Shown piece after piece: positions 23,515-30,719 of a DNA stretch of 64,000 bases. How positions within the stretch are numbered: position 1 is the stretch's first letter; each line of letters starts with the position of its first letter. The notes beneath the pieces were generated by a model that saw nothing but the letters and a program-made list of their open reading frames with translations, was not told where the DNA came from and did no database searches. The DNA is from Kitasatospora aureofaciens. Its GTDB lineage: Bacteria; Actinomycetota; Actinomycetes; Streptomycetales; Streptomycetaceae. The stretch is from contig JODU01000001.1 of NCBI GenBank assembly GCA_000720845.1, positions 248,001-312,000 of the forward strand, written 5' to 3'. Position numbers and translations under genes: made by a program.

Positions 23515-23551
23515 ACCGATATGGATGTCGGATCGATCAATCACCGATATG
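23515..23551. promoter_or_regulatory. Repeated ACCGATATG boxes in the esterase/LysR divergent region
   Basis: The 9-mer ACCGATATG occurs at 23515-23523 and 23543-23551, 28 bp apart, with the palindrome GATCGATC (23531-23538) in between. The 85-bp region is A+T-rich for this genome. It is a plausible LysR binding region for autoregulation, 11 bp upstream of the lysR GTG. Confidence 0.5.
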
Positions 23552-23561
23552 ATTACTGGTC

Positions 23562-24524
23562 GTGGACCTGGTGCGGCACCTGGAGTGCTTTGTGGCTGTT
23601 GCAGAAGAGTCACACTTCGGACGTGCCGCCGCCCGGCTCGGCATGGCCCAGCCGCCCCTGTCCCAGCGCATCCAGCGGCTGGAGAAGGAGCTGGGGGTCC
23701 GTCTCTTCGAACGCACCAGCCGCCAGGTGGCGATCACCGAGGCGGGCACGCTGCTGCTCGCCGAGGCCCGTGAGCTGCTGGCCCGCGCCGAGGCGCTGCG
23801 GACCGCCGCGCGCCGCATCCGGGACGGCGAGAGCGGCCTGCTGCGCGCCGCCCTGTCCCCCGACATCTCCGGCGAGACCGTCGCCGCGCTGCTGGCCGGC
23901 TTCCGCCGCCGGCACGCGGGGCTCGAACTGGAGCTGCACGAGCTGACCACCGCCCAGCAGCTCGCCGGATTCGCCGCCCATGAGCTGGACGTCGGCCTCA
24001 TCCACCACCCGTGCGACGTCACCGGCCTGGAGCTGGGCCCGGTGCTCCGCCGCGACCTCGGCGTACTGCTGCCGCGCGGCGCGCCCCAGACGGAGCTGGA
24101 CGAGGTGCCGCTCGCCGCCCTCACCGGCTACGACCTGGTGCTCTTCCCGCGCGCCGACGCCCCCGCGGTCTACGACGACCTGCTCACCGCCTGCGCCCGG
24201 GGCGGCTACACGCCCGCCGCGGTACGGCACGGGCAGGGCGCCAGCTTCGTCCGCGGCCTGGTGCTGTCGTCGGGGGCCGTCGCCCTCGGCCCCCGCGACA
24301 CCCGGCTGGTGACCCCCGGCGACCAGGACCTGGTCTGGCGCCCGCTGGCCGGGGCGCCGCCCGCCTGGCGGCACTCCGCGGCCTGGCCCAAGGGGCGCGG
24401 CGACGCCGCCGTCGGCGCCTTCGCGGACGCGGCCACCCACGCCCTGCGCGCCACGGCCGGCGCCCACTCCGAGGCACCCGCCCGGCCCCTGCACCTTCGC
24501 CCGGCATCGGAGTACTGGCTGTGA
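23562..24524 (+). CDS. LysR-family transcriptional regulator
   Basis: The 320-residue protein starts with GTG. The N-terminal winged HTH (1-60) has the canonical AEESHFGRAAARLGMAQPPLSQRIQRLEKELGVRLFERTSR segment split over helix-turn-helix and wing. A linker helix and a periplasmic-binding-protein-like effector domain (~90-295) follow. The stop TGA overlaps a GTG start (24521) of the next ORF, and beyond that lies a serine hydrolase. The LysR/beta-lactamase-like order recalls AmpR/AmpC or BlaA arrangements, but here the enzyme is on the same strand. The divergent esterase is another possible target. Confidence 0.93.
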   Translation: MDLVRHLECFVAVAEESHFGRAAARLGMAQPPLSQRIQRLEKELGVRLFERTSRQVAITEAGTLLLAEARELLARAEALRTAARRIRDGESGLLRAALSPDISGETVAALLAGFRRRHAGLELELHELTTAQQLAGFAAHELDVGLIHHPCDVTGLELGPVLRRDLGVLLPRGAPQTELDEVPLAALTGYDLVLFPRADAPAVYDDLLTACARGGYTPAAVRHGQGASFVRGLVLSSGAVALGPRDTRLVTPGDQDLVWRPLAGAPPAWRHSAAWPKGRGDAAVGAFADAATHALRATAGAHSEAPARPLHLRPASEYWL

Positions 24525-24928
24525 CCGACACCGCCGCCTTCACCCACCGACCGGCACGACCCGCCACCGCCGGCCACCGACCCGCACGACCCGCCGCCCC
24601 CGCCCGCGAGGACCACCGACGCACGCCGCCTCCCAGCCGCCCCGCGCTTGACGACGCCCTACAGGCCGCGCACACCCGAGCCGGTGCGTGCCTCACACCG
24701 GCCGCTCGCCCGGCGGACCCCCGACTCGGCACCGGAAGCCCGGCCACGACCGCCGCCCCCGGCCACCGACCCGCACCACCCGCCGCCCACGCCCGCGAGG
24801 ACCACCGACGCACGCCACCCCCCAACCGCCCCGCCCCGCACACGCTCGGCGGCGCCCCGCAGGCCAGGCACACCCGAGCCGCCGCTCGCCCGGTGGGTGC
24901 ACCCCCGGTACCGGAGGTCCGGTCATGA
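24521..24928 (+). CDS. Repeat-derived Pro/Ala/Arg/His-rich ORF coupled to LysR and hydrolase genes
   Basis: This 135-codon frame starts with a GTG overlapping the lysR stop (GTGA) and ends in a TGA overlapping the hydrolase ATG (ATGA). It would thus be translationally coupled at both ends. The product is low-complexity and contains two copies of a ~25-residue block (GHRPA-PPAA-AREDHRRTPPP-RPA) 63 residues apart. The first codons (Val-Thr-Asp-Thr) resemble the hydrolase start (Met-Thr-Glu-Thr). Either it is a real spacer protein or an expanded intergenic repeat that stayed open. I favour the latter as origin, with expression unknown. Confidence 0.4.
   Translation: MTDTAAFTHRPARPATAGHRPARPAAPAREDHRRTPPPSRPALDDALQAAHTRAGACLTPAARPADPRLGTGSPATTAAPGHRPAPPAAHAREDHRRTPPPNRPAPHTLGGAPQARHTRAAARPVGAPPVPEVRS
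24572..24830 (+). repeat. Imperfect direct repeat with 189-bp period
   Basis: A ~70-bp block at 24572-24641 recurs at 24761-24830 with few substitutions. The flanking text (CAGGCC...CACACCCGAGCCG, then CGCTCGCCCGG) also recurs, so nearly two 189-bp units are present. The period is 63 codons, which preserves the reading frame. Confidence 0.8.
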
Positions 24929-25803
24929 CCGAGACCGTGACCGCCGCCCGGCTGGACGCGGCCTTCGCCGATGCCGGGGTCACCGGGTGGCTGCACGCCG
25001 TGGACATCGACTCGGGGGCCCAGGTCGGAGCCGGGGCTGACCAGCCGGTCTGCACGGCCAGTGTCCACAAGCTGTGCGTACTGGTGACGCTGCACGAGCT
25101 GGCGGCGGCCGGGGAGCTGGACCTCACCGAGCAGGTGGAGTGCCCGCCCGCCGGACGCACCCCGGGGCCCACCGGGCTCGCGGCCATGCTCGACCCGGTA
25201 CGGCTGTCGCTGCGCGACGCGGCGTTCCTGATGATGTCCGTCAGCGACAACACCGCCGCCGACCTGCTGCTGCACCGGGTCGGCCTGGACGCCGTCAACC
25301 GCACCACGGCCCGGCTCGGCCTCACCCGGACGCGGGCGGTGTACGGCTTCGGCGAGATGCTGGGCACCATGCGCGAGGACGCCGGGCCCGCCGGTGCCCG
25401 GGCGCTGACCGATCCGCACGTCATCACCCGGCTGCGCGCCCTGGACCCGGCCCGCACCAACCACAGCACCCCCCGAGACATGACCCGCCTGCTCGGCGCC
25501 CTGTGGCGGGACGAGACCTGCCCGCGCGAGTACGGCGCCGCGATGCGCCGGATCATGGGTCTCCAGGTGTGGCCGCACCGCCTGGCCTCGGGCTTCCCCT
25601 TCGACGACGTGCACGTGGCCGGCAAGACCGGCAGCCTGCCGACCCTGCGCAACGAGGTCGGCGTCGTCGAGTACCCCGACGGCGGCCGCTACGCCGTGGC
25701 CGTCTTCACCCGCACGGCCCACACCGCGGCCGTGCTCCCGGCGGCCGACGCGGTGATCGGCACCGCGGCCCGGATCGCGGTGGACGCCCTGCGGGCACCC
25801 TGA
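24925..25803 (+). CDS. Serine hydrolase, class A beta-lactamase-like
   Basis: The 292-residue protein has SVHK (Ser46-Lys49), SDN (107-109) and KTG (234-236), the three class A/D-Ala-D-Ala peptidase motifs. There is no signal peptide or Tat motif, so the enzyme appears cytosolic. The omega-loop ExxLN motif with the deacylating Glu166 equivalent is not evident. It may therefore be a DD-peptidase/esterase relative, not a true beta-lactamase. The ATG overlaps the upstream TGA (ATGA). Its place downstream of lysR suggests LysR control. Confidence 0.88.
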   Translation: MTETVTAARLDAAFADAGVTGWLHAVDIDSGAQVGAGADQPVCTASVHKLCVLVTLHELAAAGELDLTEQVECPPAGRTPGPTGLAAMLDPVRLSLRDAAFLMMSVSDNTAADLLLHRVGLDAVNRTTARLGLTRTRAVYGFGEMLGTMREDAGPAGARALTDPHVITRLRALDPARTNHSTPRDMTRLLGALWRDETCPREYGAAMRRIMGLQVWPHRLASGFPFDDVHVAGKTGSLPTLRNEVGVVEYPDGGRYAVAVFTRTAHTAAVLPAADAVIGTAARIAVDALRAP

Positions 25804-25843
25804 CGGCCGGGGCGCGGCACCGCGTCACACGGCGTCACCCGTC

Positions 25844-27499
25844 TCAGCCCGCGTTGTCCCGCCAGCGCCCGCCGCTGGGCGCCGAGTCGAAACGGGTCGA
25901 GGCCGAGCCGTTGCCGCTGAAGTCGTTGCCGGAGACCCGGCCACCCGTCCAGGTGGCCGCGTCCGCGATCCACACGGCGTGGATCTGGGTGCGGGGATGC
26001 CCGTCGTCCCGGACGCGGTTCCCGTGCACGTACGGGTGGGTCACGGCAGCGGCGGCGGTCAGACCGGCGCGCGGGGCCGGGGAGTCCGGGAGGCGGTAGG
26101 CGGTGCCGGGCGCGGGGATGCCGTCGGGCCAGGCGGTGCCGGCGCCGGGGCGCACGGGTGCGAGGGTGAGCCGGGTGGCGGTGTTGTCGATGACCACGGC
26201 GGTGACCTCTCCAGTGACGTCGGCGGAACCGTCCACGCTGCCGCCGGGCCCGCCGACCGTCAGCTCCTTGCCGCGGTGGCCGCCCGGCGGCCAGTCGGCC
26301 CGCTCGTCGGTCAGCGACAGCGGCCCGCAGCGGACGCCCTCGCCGCCCCCGCGCCCCGGCGGCGCCGCGCGGCGGCCGTTGCCGCGGATCCGGTTGCCGA
26401 AGATCGCGGGCTCGTGCAGCGGGGCGTCGAAGCGGATGCCGTCCAGCGCGTTGTCGTGGATGTCGTTGGACTCCAGGACGATGTCCGTGGCCGGCTCCTG
26501 GTCCCCGCCGGACAGGTTGTGCTCCCAGTAGCCGTACCGCCCGTTGTTGCTCACCCGGTTGCCGTGGAAGCCGTACGGTCCGGGCGTGTTGCCCAGCGCG
26601 ATCCCGTCCCCCGCGTTGCCGTCGATCACGCATCCCGTGACGAGACCGCCGCGCCCGCCGACGCTCGTCGTGCCCTGCGCCGACACGTCGAACCCGGCGA
26701 CGTGGTTGCCGAGCATCGTGCAGCCGGTGACGAGCAGGCCGTCGGCGCCCCAGTCGGAGATGCCGTAGCGGTTGTCCTCGGTGTGGCAGGCGGTGAGGCG
26801 GATGCCGCGGGGCGGGACCCACTTCTCCTGCTGGAGTTCGAGGAAGATGCCGTTGGTGCCGTTGCCGCGCGCGGTGCAGTCGGTCACCGCCAGCCGTTCG
26901 ACCGGCCCCCACCCGCCGACCCCGATGCCGATGCCCGCGCCGCCCATCTTCTCGCCGGGGTCCTGCCGCCCGCACCGCTCGGCCAGCACCCCCTCCACCA
27001 CCGTGTCCTGGAGGAAGTCGCACCCGAAGCCGGTGGCGGCGGTGTCGTGGATGTACAGGTCGCTGAAGCGCCCGCGCAGCACGTACTGCAGGCCCAGGCC
27101 CTTGGCCAGCACCTCGTAGTCCTCGGTCGCCACCCCCAGCCCGTCGATCTCGAAGTGGGCGAAGGTGACGTCCGCGATGTGGTGCTCCCGCCCCGCGCCG
27201 TGCTGCGCGGTGGTGAACCAGGCCAGCGGCACCGGCTGGGCGGGGGCGCCCGGGTTGGCGAGGGCGAAGCACGTGGCGCCGCGCCCGGCGCCGACCAGCG
27301 AGACGCCGCTGCGCCAGCGCACCGGCCTGTCCCGGATCACGTAGCGCCCGGCGGGCACCCGCACGGTGCGCGGCCGCCCGTCCTCGGCGGTGGCGTCGCC
27401 CAGCACGTCCACCAGTTTCTGCAGCGCCGGCCGGTCGTCGGCGGTGCCGTCCCCGACCAGGCCGTACTCATGGGCGTCCGCCGTCAACGGCGCGGTCAT
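25844..27499 (-). CDS. Right-handed parallel beta-helix protein (pectate-lyase/NosD-like)
   Basis: The 551-residue protein opens with the Pectate_lyase_3-type motif EYGLVGDGTADDRPALQKLVDVLGDA (from ~11). Serial short rungs of the form N/D-x-x-x-G-I/V with many Asn ladders follow (about 150-380), a beta-helix signature. The C-terminal region has two more rung groups separated by a ~90-residue insert. No signal peptide is visible. Relatives are polysaccharide lyases, epimerases or phage-tailspike-like proteins. Without a visible catalytic triad the activity is open. The ATG at 27499 has GAAGGAG upstream, excluding the longer frame. Confidence 0.85.
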   Translation of the reverse strand: MTAPLTADAHEYGLVGDGTADDRPALQKLVDVLGDATAEDGRPRTVRVPAGRYVIRDRPVRWRSGVSLVGAGRGATCFALANPGAPAQPVPLAWFTTAQHGAGREHHIADVTFAHFEIDGLGVATEDYEVLAKGLGLQYVLRGRFSDLYIHDTAATGFGCDFLQDTVVEGVLAERCGRQDPGEKMGGAGIGIGVGGWGPVERLAVTDCTARGNGTNGIFLELQQEKWVPPRGIRLTACHTEDNRYGISDWGADGLLVTGCTMLGNHVAGFDVSAQGTTSVGGRGGLVTGCVIDGNAGDGIALGNTPGPYGFHGNRVSNNGRYGYWEHNLSGGDQEPATDIVLESNDIHDNALDGIRFDAPLHEPAIFGNRIRGNGRRAAPPGRGGGEGVRCGPLSLTDERADWPPGGHRGKELTVGGPGGSVDGSADVTGEVTAVVIDNTATRLTLAPVRPGAGTAWPDGIPAPGTAYRLPDSPAPRAGLTAAAAVTHPYVHGNRVRDDGHPRTQIHAVWIADAATWTGGRVSGNDFSGNGSASTRFDSAPSGGRWRDNAG

Positions 27500-27677
27500 G
27501 GGCTGCTCCTTCCACCGGTGACGCGGGAGGGACGGCGGCAGGGGGCCGGCACCGCCCCGTGCCGACCGGGTACCAGCCACCGGCCCGTCCCAATCGCCCG
27601 TACGACGGCAGGAACGTCAGAACATCCGCGAGGACATATCAGGCGCTTTATCTCATTTGGGGGTACATAATCAGAAC

Positions 27678-28049
27678 ATGAGTACGGCAACGTATGTAGT
27701 GCTGGCCGCGCCTTCGGGCGGGCTGAAGGTGGCGGTGGTCTTCATCATCGGGCTGGTGATCGCCGGGGCGTTGGTCTGGGCCGTACGCATCGGCATGCGG
27801 GTCATGGACCGGGAGCCGGACCGCCCCCGCGCCGACGAACAGCCGCACCTCCCGGACACCGGTGCGGTCCACGAGGAGCGGGAGATGCGCGAACCCGACG
27901 AGATCCCCCTGAACAGCGACGGGAGCCCGCGGCTCATGCCCTACGAGCTGCACCACTCGGGCAGCCGCCGCGGCGACGACCAGAAACGGCGCCGCTGGCA
28001 GCCCGGGTCGAGCGGAGCCTTCGGCAGTGGTGGACCCGGACACGTCTGA
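27678..28049 (+). CDS. Small membrane protein, DUF6479 family
   Basis: The 123-residue protein has one N-terminal transmembrane helix (about 15-40, GLKVAVVFIIGLVIAGALVWAVRIGMRV) and a long hydrophilic tail with EEREMREPDEIP and RLMPYELHHSGSRRGDDQ, conserved features of this Streptomyces family of unknown function as I recall it. The upstream ~75 bp is A+T-rich, with a TACATAAT-like -10 close to the ATG and no Shine-Dalgarno. The mRNA may have a very short leader. The promoter region is shared with the divergent beta-helix gene. Confidence 0.8.
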   Translation: MSTATYVVLAAPSGGLKVAVVFIIGLVIAGALVWAVRIGMRVMDREPDRPRADEQPHLPDTGAVHEEREMREPDEIPLNSDGSPRLMPYELHHSGSRRGDDQKRRRWQPGSSGAFGSGGPGHV

Positions 28050-28138
28050 GGGCCCGGGTGACGCCGACCCCGGCTTCACCGAACGCCGTGACCCTCCCGC
28101 CCGGCCGAAACTCGCTCGCGTCCCGCGCCCGGCCCCCG

Positions 28139-28151
28139 TACCGTCGCCTGC
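28139..28151 (+). promoter_or_regulatory. -10 box giving a leaderless start at the Thr leader peptide
   Basis: TACCGT (28139-28144) lies 7 nt before the ATG at 28152, the spacing at which Streptomyces promoters make leaderless mRNAs. No convincing -35 is seen. Confidence 0.45.
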
Positions 28152-28208
28152 ATGAAGCGCGCCTGTCCGTCCTTGATGACGACGCCGGGGACCATCCCGG
28201 CGCGCTGA
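28152..28208 (+). CDS. Threonine-containing leader peptide upstream of the ThrRS paralogue
   Basis: The 18-residue ORF MKRACPSLMTTPGTIPAR ends in TGA at 28206. It holds three Thr codons in five (ACG ACG CCG GGG ACC). The Thr region forms one arm of a hairpin (CGCCGGG 28183-28189 with CCCGGCG 28196-28202). An attenuator-like stem follows 17 nt after the stop codon. Ribosome stalling at Thr codons when charged tRNA-Thr is scarce could open that hairpin and favour readthrough into the synthetase gene. The layout is seen in the sequence; the function is inferred. Confidence 0.6.
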   Translation: MKRACPSLMTTPGTIPAR

Positions 28209-28224
28209 CTGCTGACCAGAAGTC

Positions 28225-28256
28225 CGAAGCCCCGGGGCGAGCGCCCCGGGGCTTCG
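28225..28256 (+). terminator. Attenuator-type hairpin before the ThrRS paralogue
   Basis: A 14-bp perfect stem (GAAGCCCCGGGGC with GCCCCGGGGCTTC plus a C-G pair) has loop GAGC. It is only 44 nt upstream of the synthetase ATG and downstream of the leader peptide, so it is placed to control readthrough. The CCCGG of the leader hairpin (28196-28200) could pair instead with CCGGG in this stem. No U-run follows, as usual in actinobacteria. Confidence 0.6.
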
Positions 28257-28299
28257 TCGCGTGGTGCTCGTCCCGTGGACGGTTCCGAGGGAGACCACC

Positions 28300-29529
28300 A
28301 TGCACGACCAGAACCACGACCACCGGCGGCTCGGCCGCGAACTGGCGCTGTTCGACACCGACCCCCTCATGGGCGCGGGCCTGCCGTACTGGCTGCCCGA
28401 CGGCGCGGTCGTGCGCCACACCCTGGAGGAGTACGTCCGCGAGGCGGAGCGCCGGGCCGGCTACCGGCACGTCTACTCACCCGTCCTCGGCAAACGCGAG
28501 CTGTACGAGATCTCCGGGCACTGGGAGCACTACCGCGACGACATGTTCCCGCCGATGGAGCTGGGCGCCGAGGAGGTCGTGCTGCGCCCGAGCCTGTGCC
28601 CGCACCACGCCCTGGTCTACCGCTCCCGCTCCCGCAGCTACCGGGAACTCCCCCTGCGCATCGCCGAGCTGGGCGCGATGTACCGCTCCGAGCCCTCCGG
28701 CGTCCTCGGCGGGCTGACCCGGGTGCGGGCCATCCACCTCAACGACGCGCACATCTTCTGCACCCCGGACCAGGCCGCCGACGAGGCCCGCGCCGCCCTC
28801 CGACTCATCGGCCGCGCCCACGCCGACCTCGGCATCCGGGCCGCCCGCTACCGCCTGTCCCTGCCGGGTCCCGGCGGCAAGTACGTCGCCGCCCCGGAGC
28901 TGTGGCGGCGGGCCACCGCGCTGCTCCGGGACGCCCTGGACGGACTGCCGTACGACGCGGTGGAGGGCGAGGCGGCCTTCTACGGTCCCAAGATCGACGT
29001 GCAGATCGAGGACGCGGCGGGCCGTGAGTCGACCCTGTCGACCGTCCAGATCGACTTCCACCAGCCCGAACGCTTCGGCCTGCGCTACATCGGCCCCGAC
29101 GGCACCGGTCACCGCCCGGTCATGGTGCACCGCAGCGTCATCGGCAGCGTGGAGCGAGCGGTCGCCCACCTGATCGAGGCGCACGGCGGCGCGTTCCCGG
29201 CGTGGCTGGCCCCGGTGCAGCTGGTGGTGCTGCCGGTGGCCGGGGCGCAGCGGGATGCGGCGCACGCCCTCGTACGGCGGGCCACCGCCCTGGGCCTGCG
29301 CGCCGAGGTCGCCGAACCGGAGCGCGGCAGCCTCGGCGCCCGGGTCCGGGCGGCGCGGAAGGTGCCGTACCAGGCGGTGATCGGTGCGCGGGAGGCGCGG
29401 GAAGGCGACCTGGTCGACGTACGCCTGCGCGACGGCCGCCGCCCGGGCCGGCTGCCCGCCGCCGAACTCCTGCACCGCATCACCGGCCGGGTCGAGGCCC
29501 GCGGCCCCGCCCTGTGGCCGTCCGACTGA
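28300..29529 (+). CDS. Threonyl-tRNA synthetase paralogue lacking TGS and editing domains
   Basis: The 409-residue protein contains the ThrRS class II core and anticodon domain only; full-length enzymes have ~640-660 residues. Zinc ligands are conserved as Cys100 (RPSLCPHH), His151 (LNDAHIF) and His277. Motif 2 is MYRSEPSG (Arg129), motif 3 VMVHRSVIGSVER, and GEAAFYGPKIDVQI matches the ThrRS consensus. The anticodon domain begins at ~298. It should charge tRNA-Thr but cannot proofread Ser-tRNA-Thr itself. Such paralogues can serve as antibiotic-resistant or starvation-induced copies. The upstream Thr leader peptide and hairpin support starvation control. Confidence 0.9.
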   Translation: MHDQNHDHRRLGRELALFDTDPLMGAGLPYWLPDGAVVRHTLEEYVREAERRAGYRHVYSPVLGKRELYEISGHWEHYRDDMFPPMELGAEEVVLRPSLCPHHALVYRSRSRSYRELPLRIAELGAMYRSEPSGVLGGLTRVRAIHLNDAHIFCTPDQAADEARAALRLIGRAHADLGIRAARYRLSLPGPGGKYVAAPELWRRATALLRDALDGLPYDAVEGEAAFYGPKIDVQIEDAAGRESTLSTVQIDFHQPERFGLRYIGPDGTGHRPVMVHRSVIGSVERAVAHLIEAHGGAFPAWLAPVQLVVLPVAGAQRDAAHALVRRATALGLRAEVAEPERGSLGARVRAARKVPYQAVIGAREAREGDLVDVRLRDGRRPGRLPAAELLHRITGRVEARGPALWPSD

Positions 29530-29638
29530 CCCCGCGCTCCCGGCACGGGGCCGCCACCCCCGCCTCCCGCGGGGATCCGATCGCGTGCGCGTAGGGTCGC
29601 CGCATCGGTGTCCCCGCGAAGTACAAGGAGTCCCCGCC

Positions 29639-30619
29639 GTGAGCACCGTCTCCGAGCAGCAGCAGCCCATCCCGGTGATCATCGACTGCGACACCGGCGT
29701 CGACGACGCCCTGGCCCTGCTGCTGGCGGTCCGCCACCCGCGTCTGGACCTGCGCGCGGTCACCTGCGTGGCCGGGAACACCGACGTGGCGGGGGTCGTC
29801 CGGAACACGCTGACCGTGCTGGAGCGGGCCGGTGCCCCGGACGTTCCCGTGGCCCGGGGTGCCGAGCGGCCGCTGATCGAGGGCGTGCGCACCGCACGGC
29901 ACGTGCACGGGGCCGACGGCATGGGCGACCTCGGGCTGCCCGCGCCCACCCGCACCCCCGCCGACGTGGACGCGGTGACGCTGCTGCGCCGGGAGATCCT
30001 CGCCTCCCCGCGCCCGGTCACCCTGATCCCCACCGCGCCGCTGACCAACATCGCGCTGCTGCTGCGCACCCACCCCGAGGTCACCGGCAACATCGAGCGG
30101 ATCGTGTTCATGGGCGGCGCGGTGGCCACTGGCAACGCTACGCCGGTCGCCGAGTTCAACGTGTGGCACGACCCGGAGGCCGCCGCGATCCTGCTCACCG
30201 CCGGGGTGCCGATCACGATGTACGGCCTCGACGTGTTCGAACGGGTGATCGTGCCCGGCGCGGACGTGCGGCGGCTGCGCGCGAGCGCCGAGCCCGGCAC
30301 CCGGCTCGCCGGGGAGCTGCTCGCCCACCGCGGCCCCGCCACCGACGCCGGCGACCCCGGCGGCGGGCTCGGCGACGCGGGCGCGGTCTGCGCGGTGATC
30401 GACCCGGCGGGCCTGACCACGCACCGGCTGCCCGTCGAGGTGTCCCTGGCCCCCGGCCCGGCCCGCGGCCAGACCCTCGTCGACCGCCGGCTGCGCGTCG
30501 GCGAGTCCGAGCTGCACGACGGCATGCGCGAACAGCCCCTCGTCGACGTGGCCCTGGACGTGGACGTGACCCGGTACGTGGAGCTGTACCTCCGCACGGT
30601 CGAGCGCACGGAGGCGTAG
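29639..30619 (+). CDS. Inosine/uridine-preferring nucleoside hydrolase
   Basis: The 326-residue protein has the family signature VIIDCDTGVDDALALLLA (about 14-31), whose aspartates bind Ca2+ and ribose. The conserved LIPTAPLTNIALLL, RIVFMGGA and EFNVWHDPEAA segments complete the site. It splits ribonucleosides to base and ribose for salvage. The GTG start is preceded by AAGGAG. A TAGGGT -10 at 29592-29597 gives a short leader. It is followed by a 100-bp gap and the alpha-glucosidase gene; whether they are cotranscribed is unclear because an operator-like dyad lies between. Confidence 0.93.
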   Translation: MSTVSEQQQPIPVIIDCDTGVDDALALLLAVRHPRLDLRAVTCVAGNTDVAGVVRNTLTVLERAGAPDVPVARGAERPLIEGVRTARHVHGADGMGDLGLPAPTRTPADVDAVTLLRREILASPRPVTLIPTAPLTNIALLLRTHPEVTGNIERIVFMGGAVATGNATPVAEFNVWHDPEAAAILLTAGVPITMYGLDVFERVIVPGADVRRLRASAEPGTRLAGELLAHRGPATDAGDPGGGLGDAGAVCAVIDPAGLTTHRLPVEVSLAPGPARGQTLVDRRLRVGESELHDGMREQPLVDVALDVDVTRYVELYLRTVERTEA

Positions 30620-30658
30620 TCACCGGCGCGTCGCGGGCGCACGGGTTCGCTTTTCGGG

Positions 30659-30683
30659 TGATCTGGACAGACGTACCAGATCA
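30659..30683. promoter_or_regulatory. Inverted repeat operator upstream of the alpha-glucosidase
   Basis: Perfect 8-bp arms TGATCTGG and CCAGATCA flank a 9-bp spacer, 37 bp upstream of the GTG start. It is longer and differently spaced than typical LacI-type CG-centred sugar operators, so the regulator is not identified. Confidence 0.6.
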
Positions 30684-30719
30684 GTCCGTGTCGCCCGCAC
30701 ATACCGCGAAGGAGGCCGC

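Noticed and set aside
24572..24830. Insertion sequence or transposon remnant
   Set aside because: There are no terminal inverted repeats, target duplication or transposase text; a simple 189-bp tandem duplication explains it.
28100..28300. T-box riboswitch before the ThrRS paralogue
   Set aside because: No T-box consensus, specifier loop or length for one; the small ORF and hairpins fit ribosome-mediated attenuation better.
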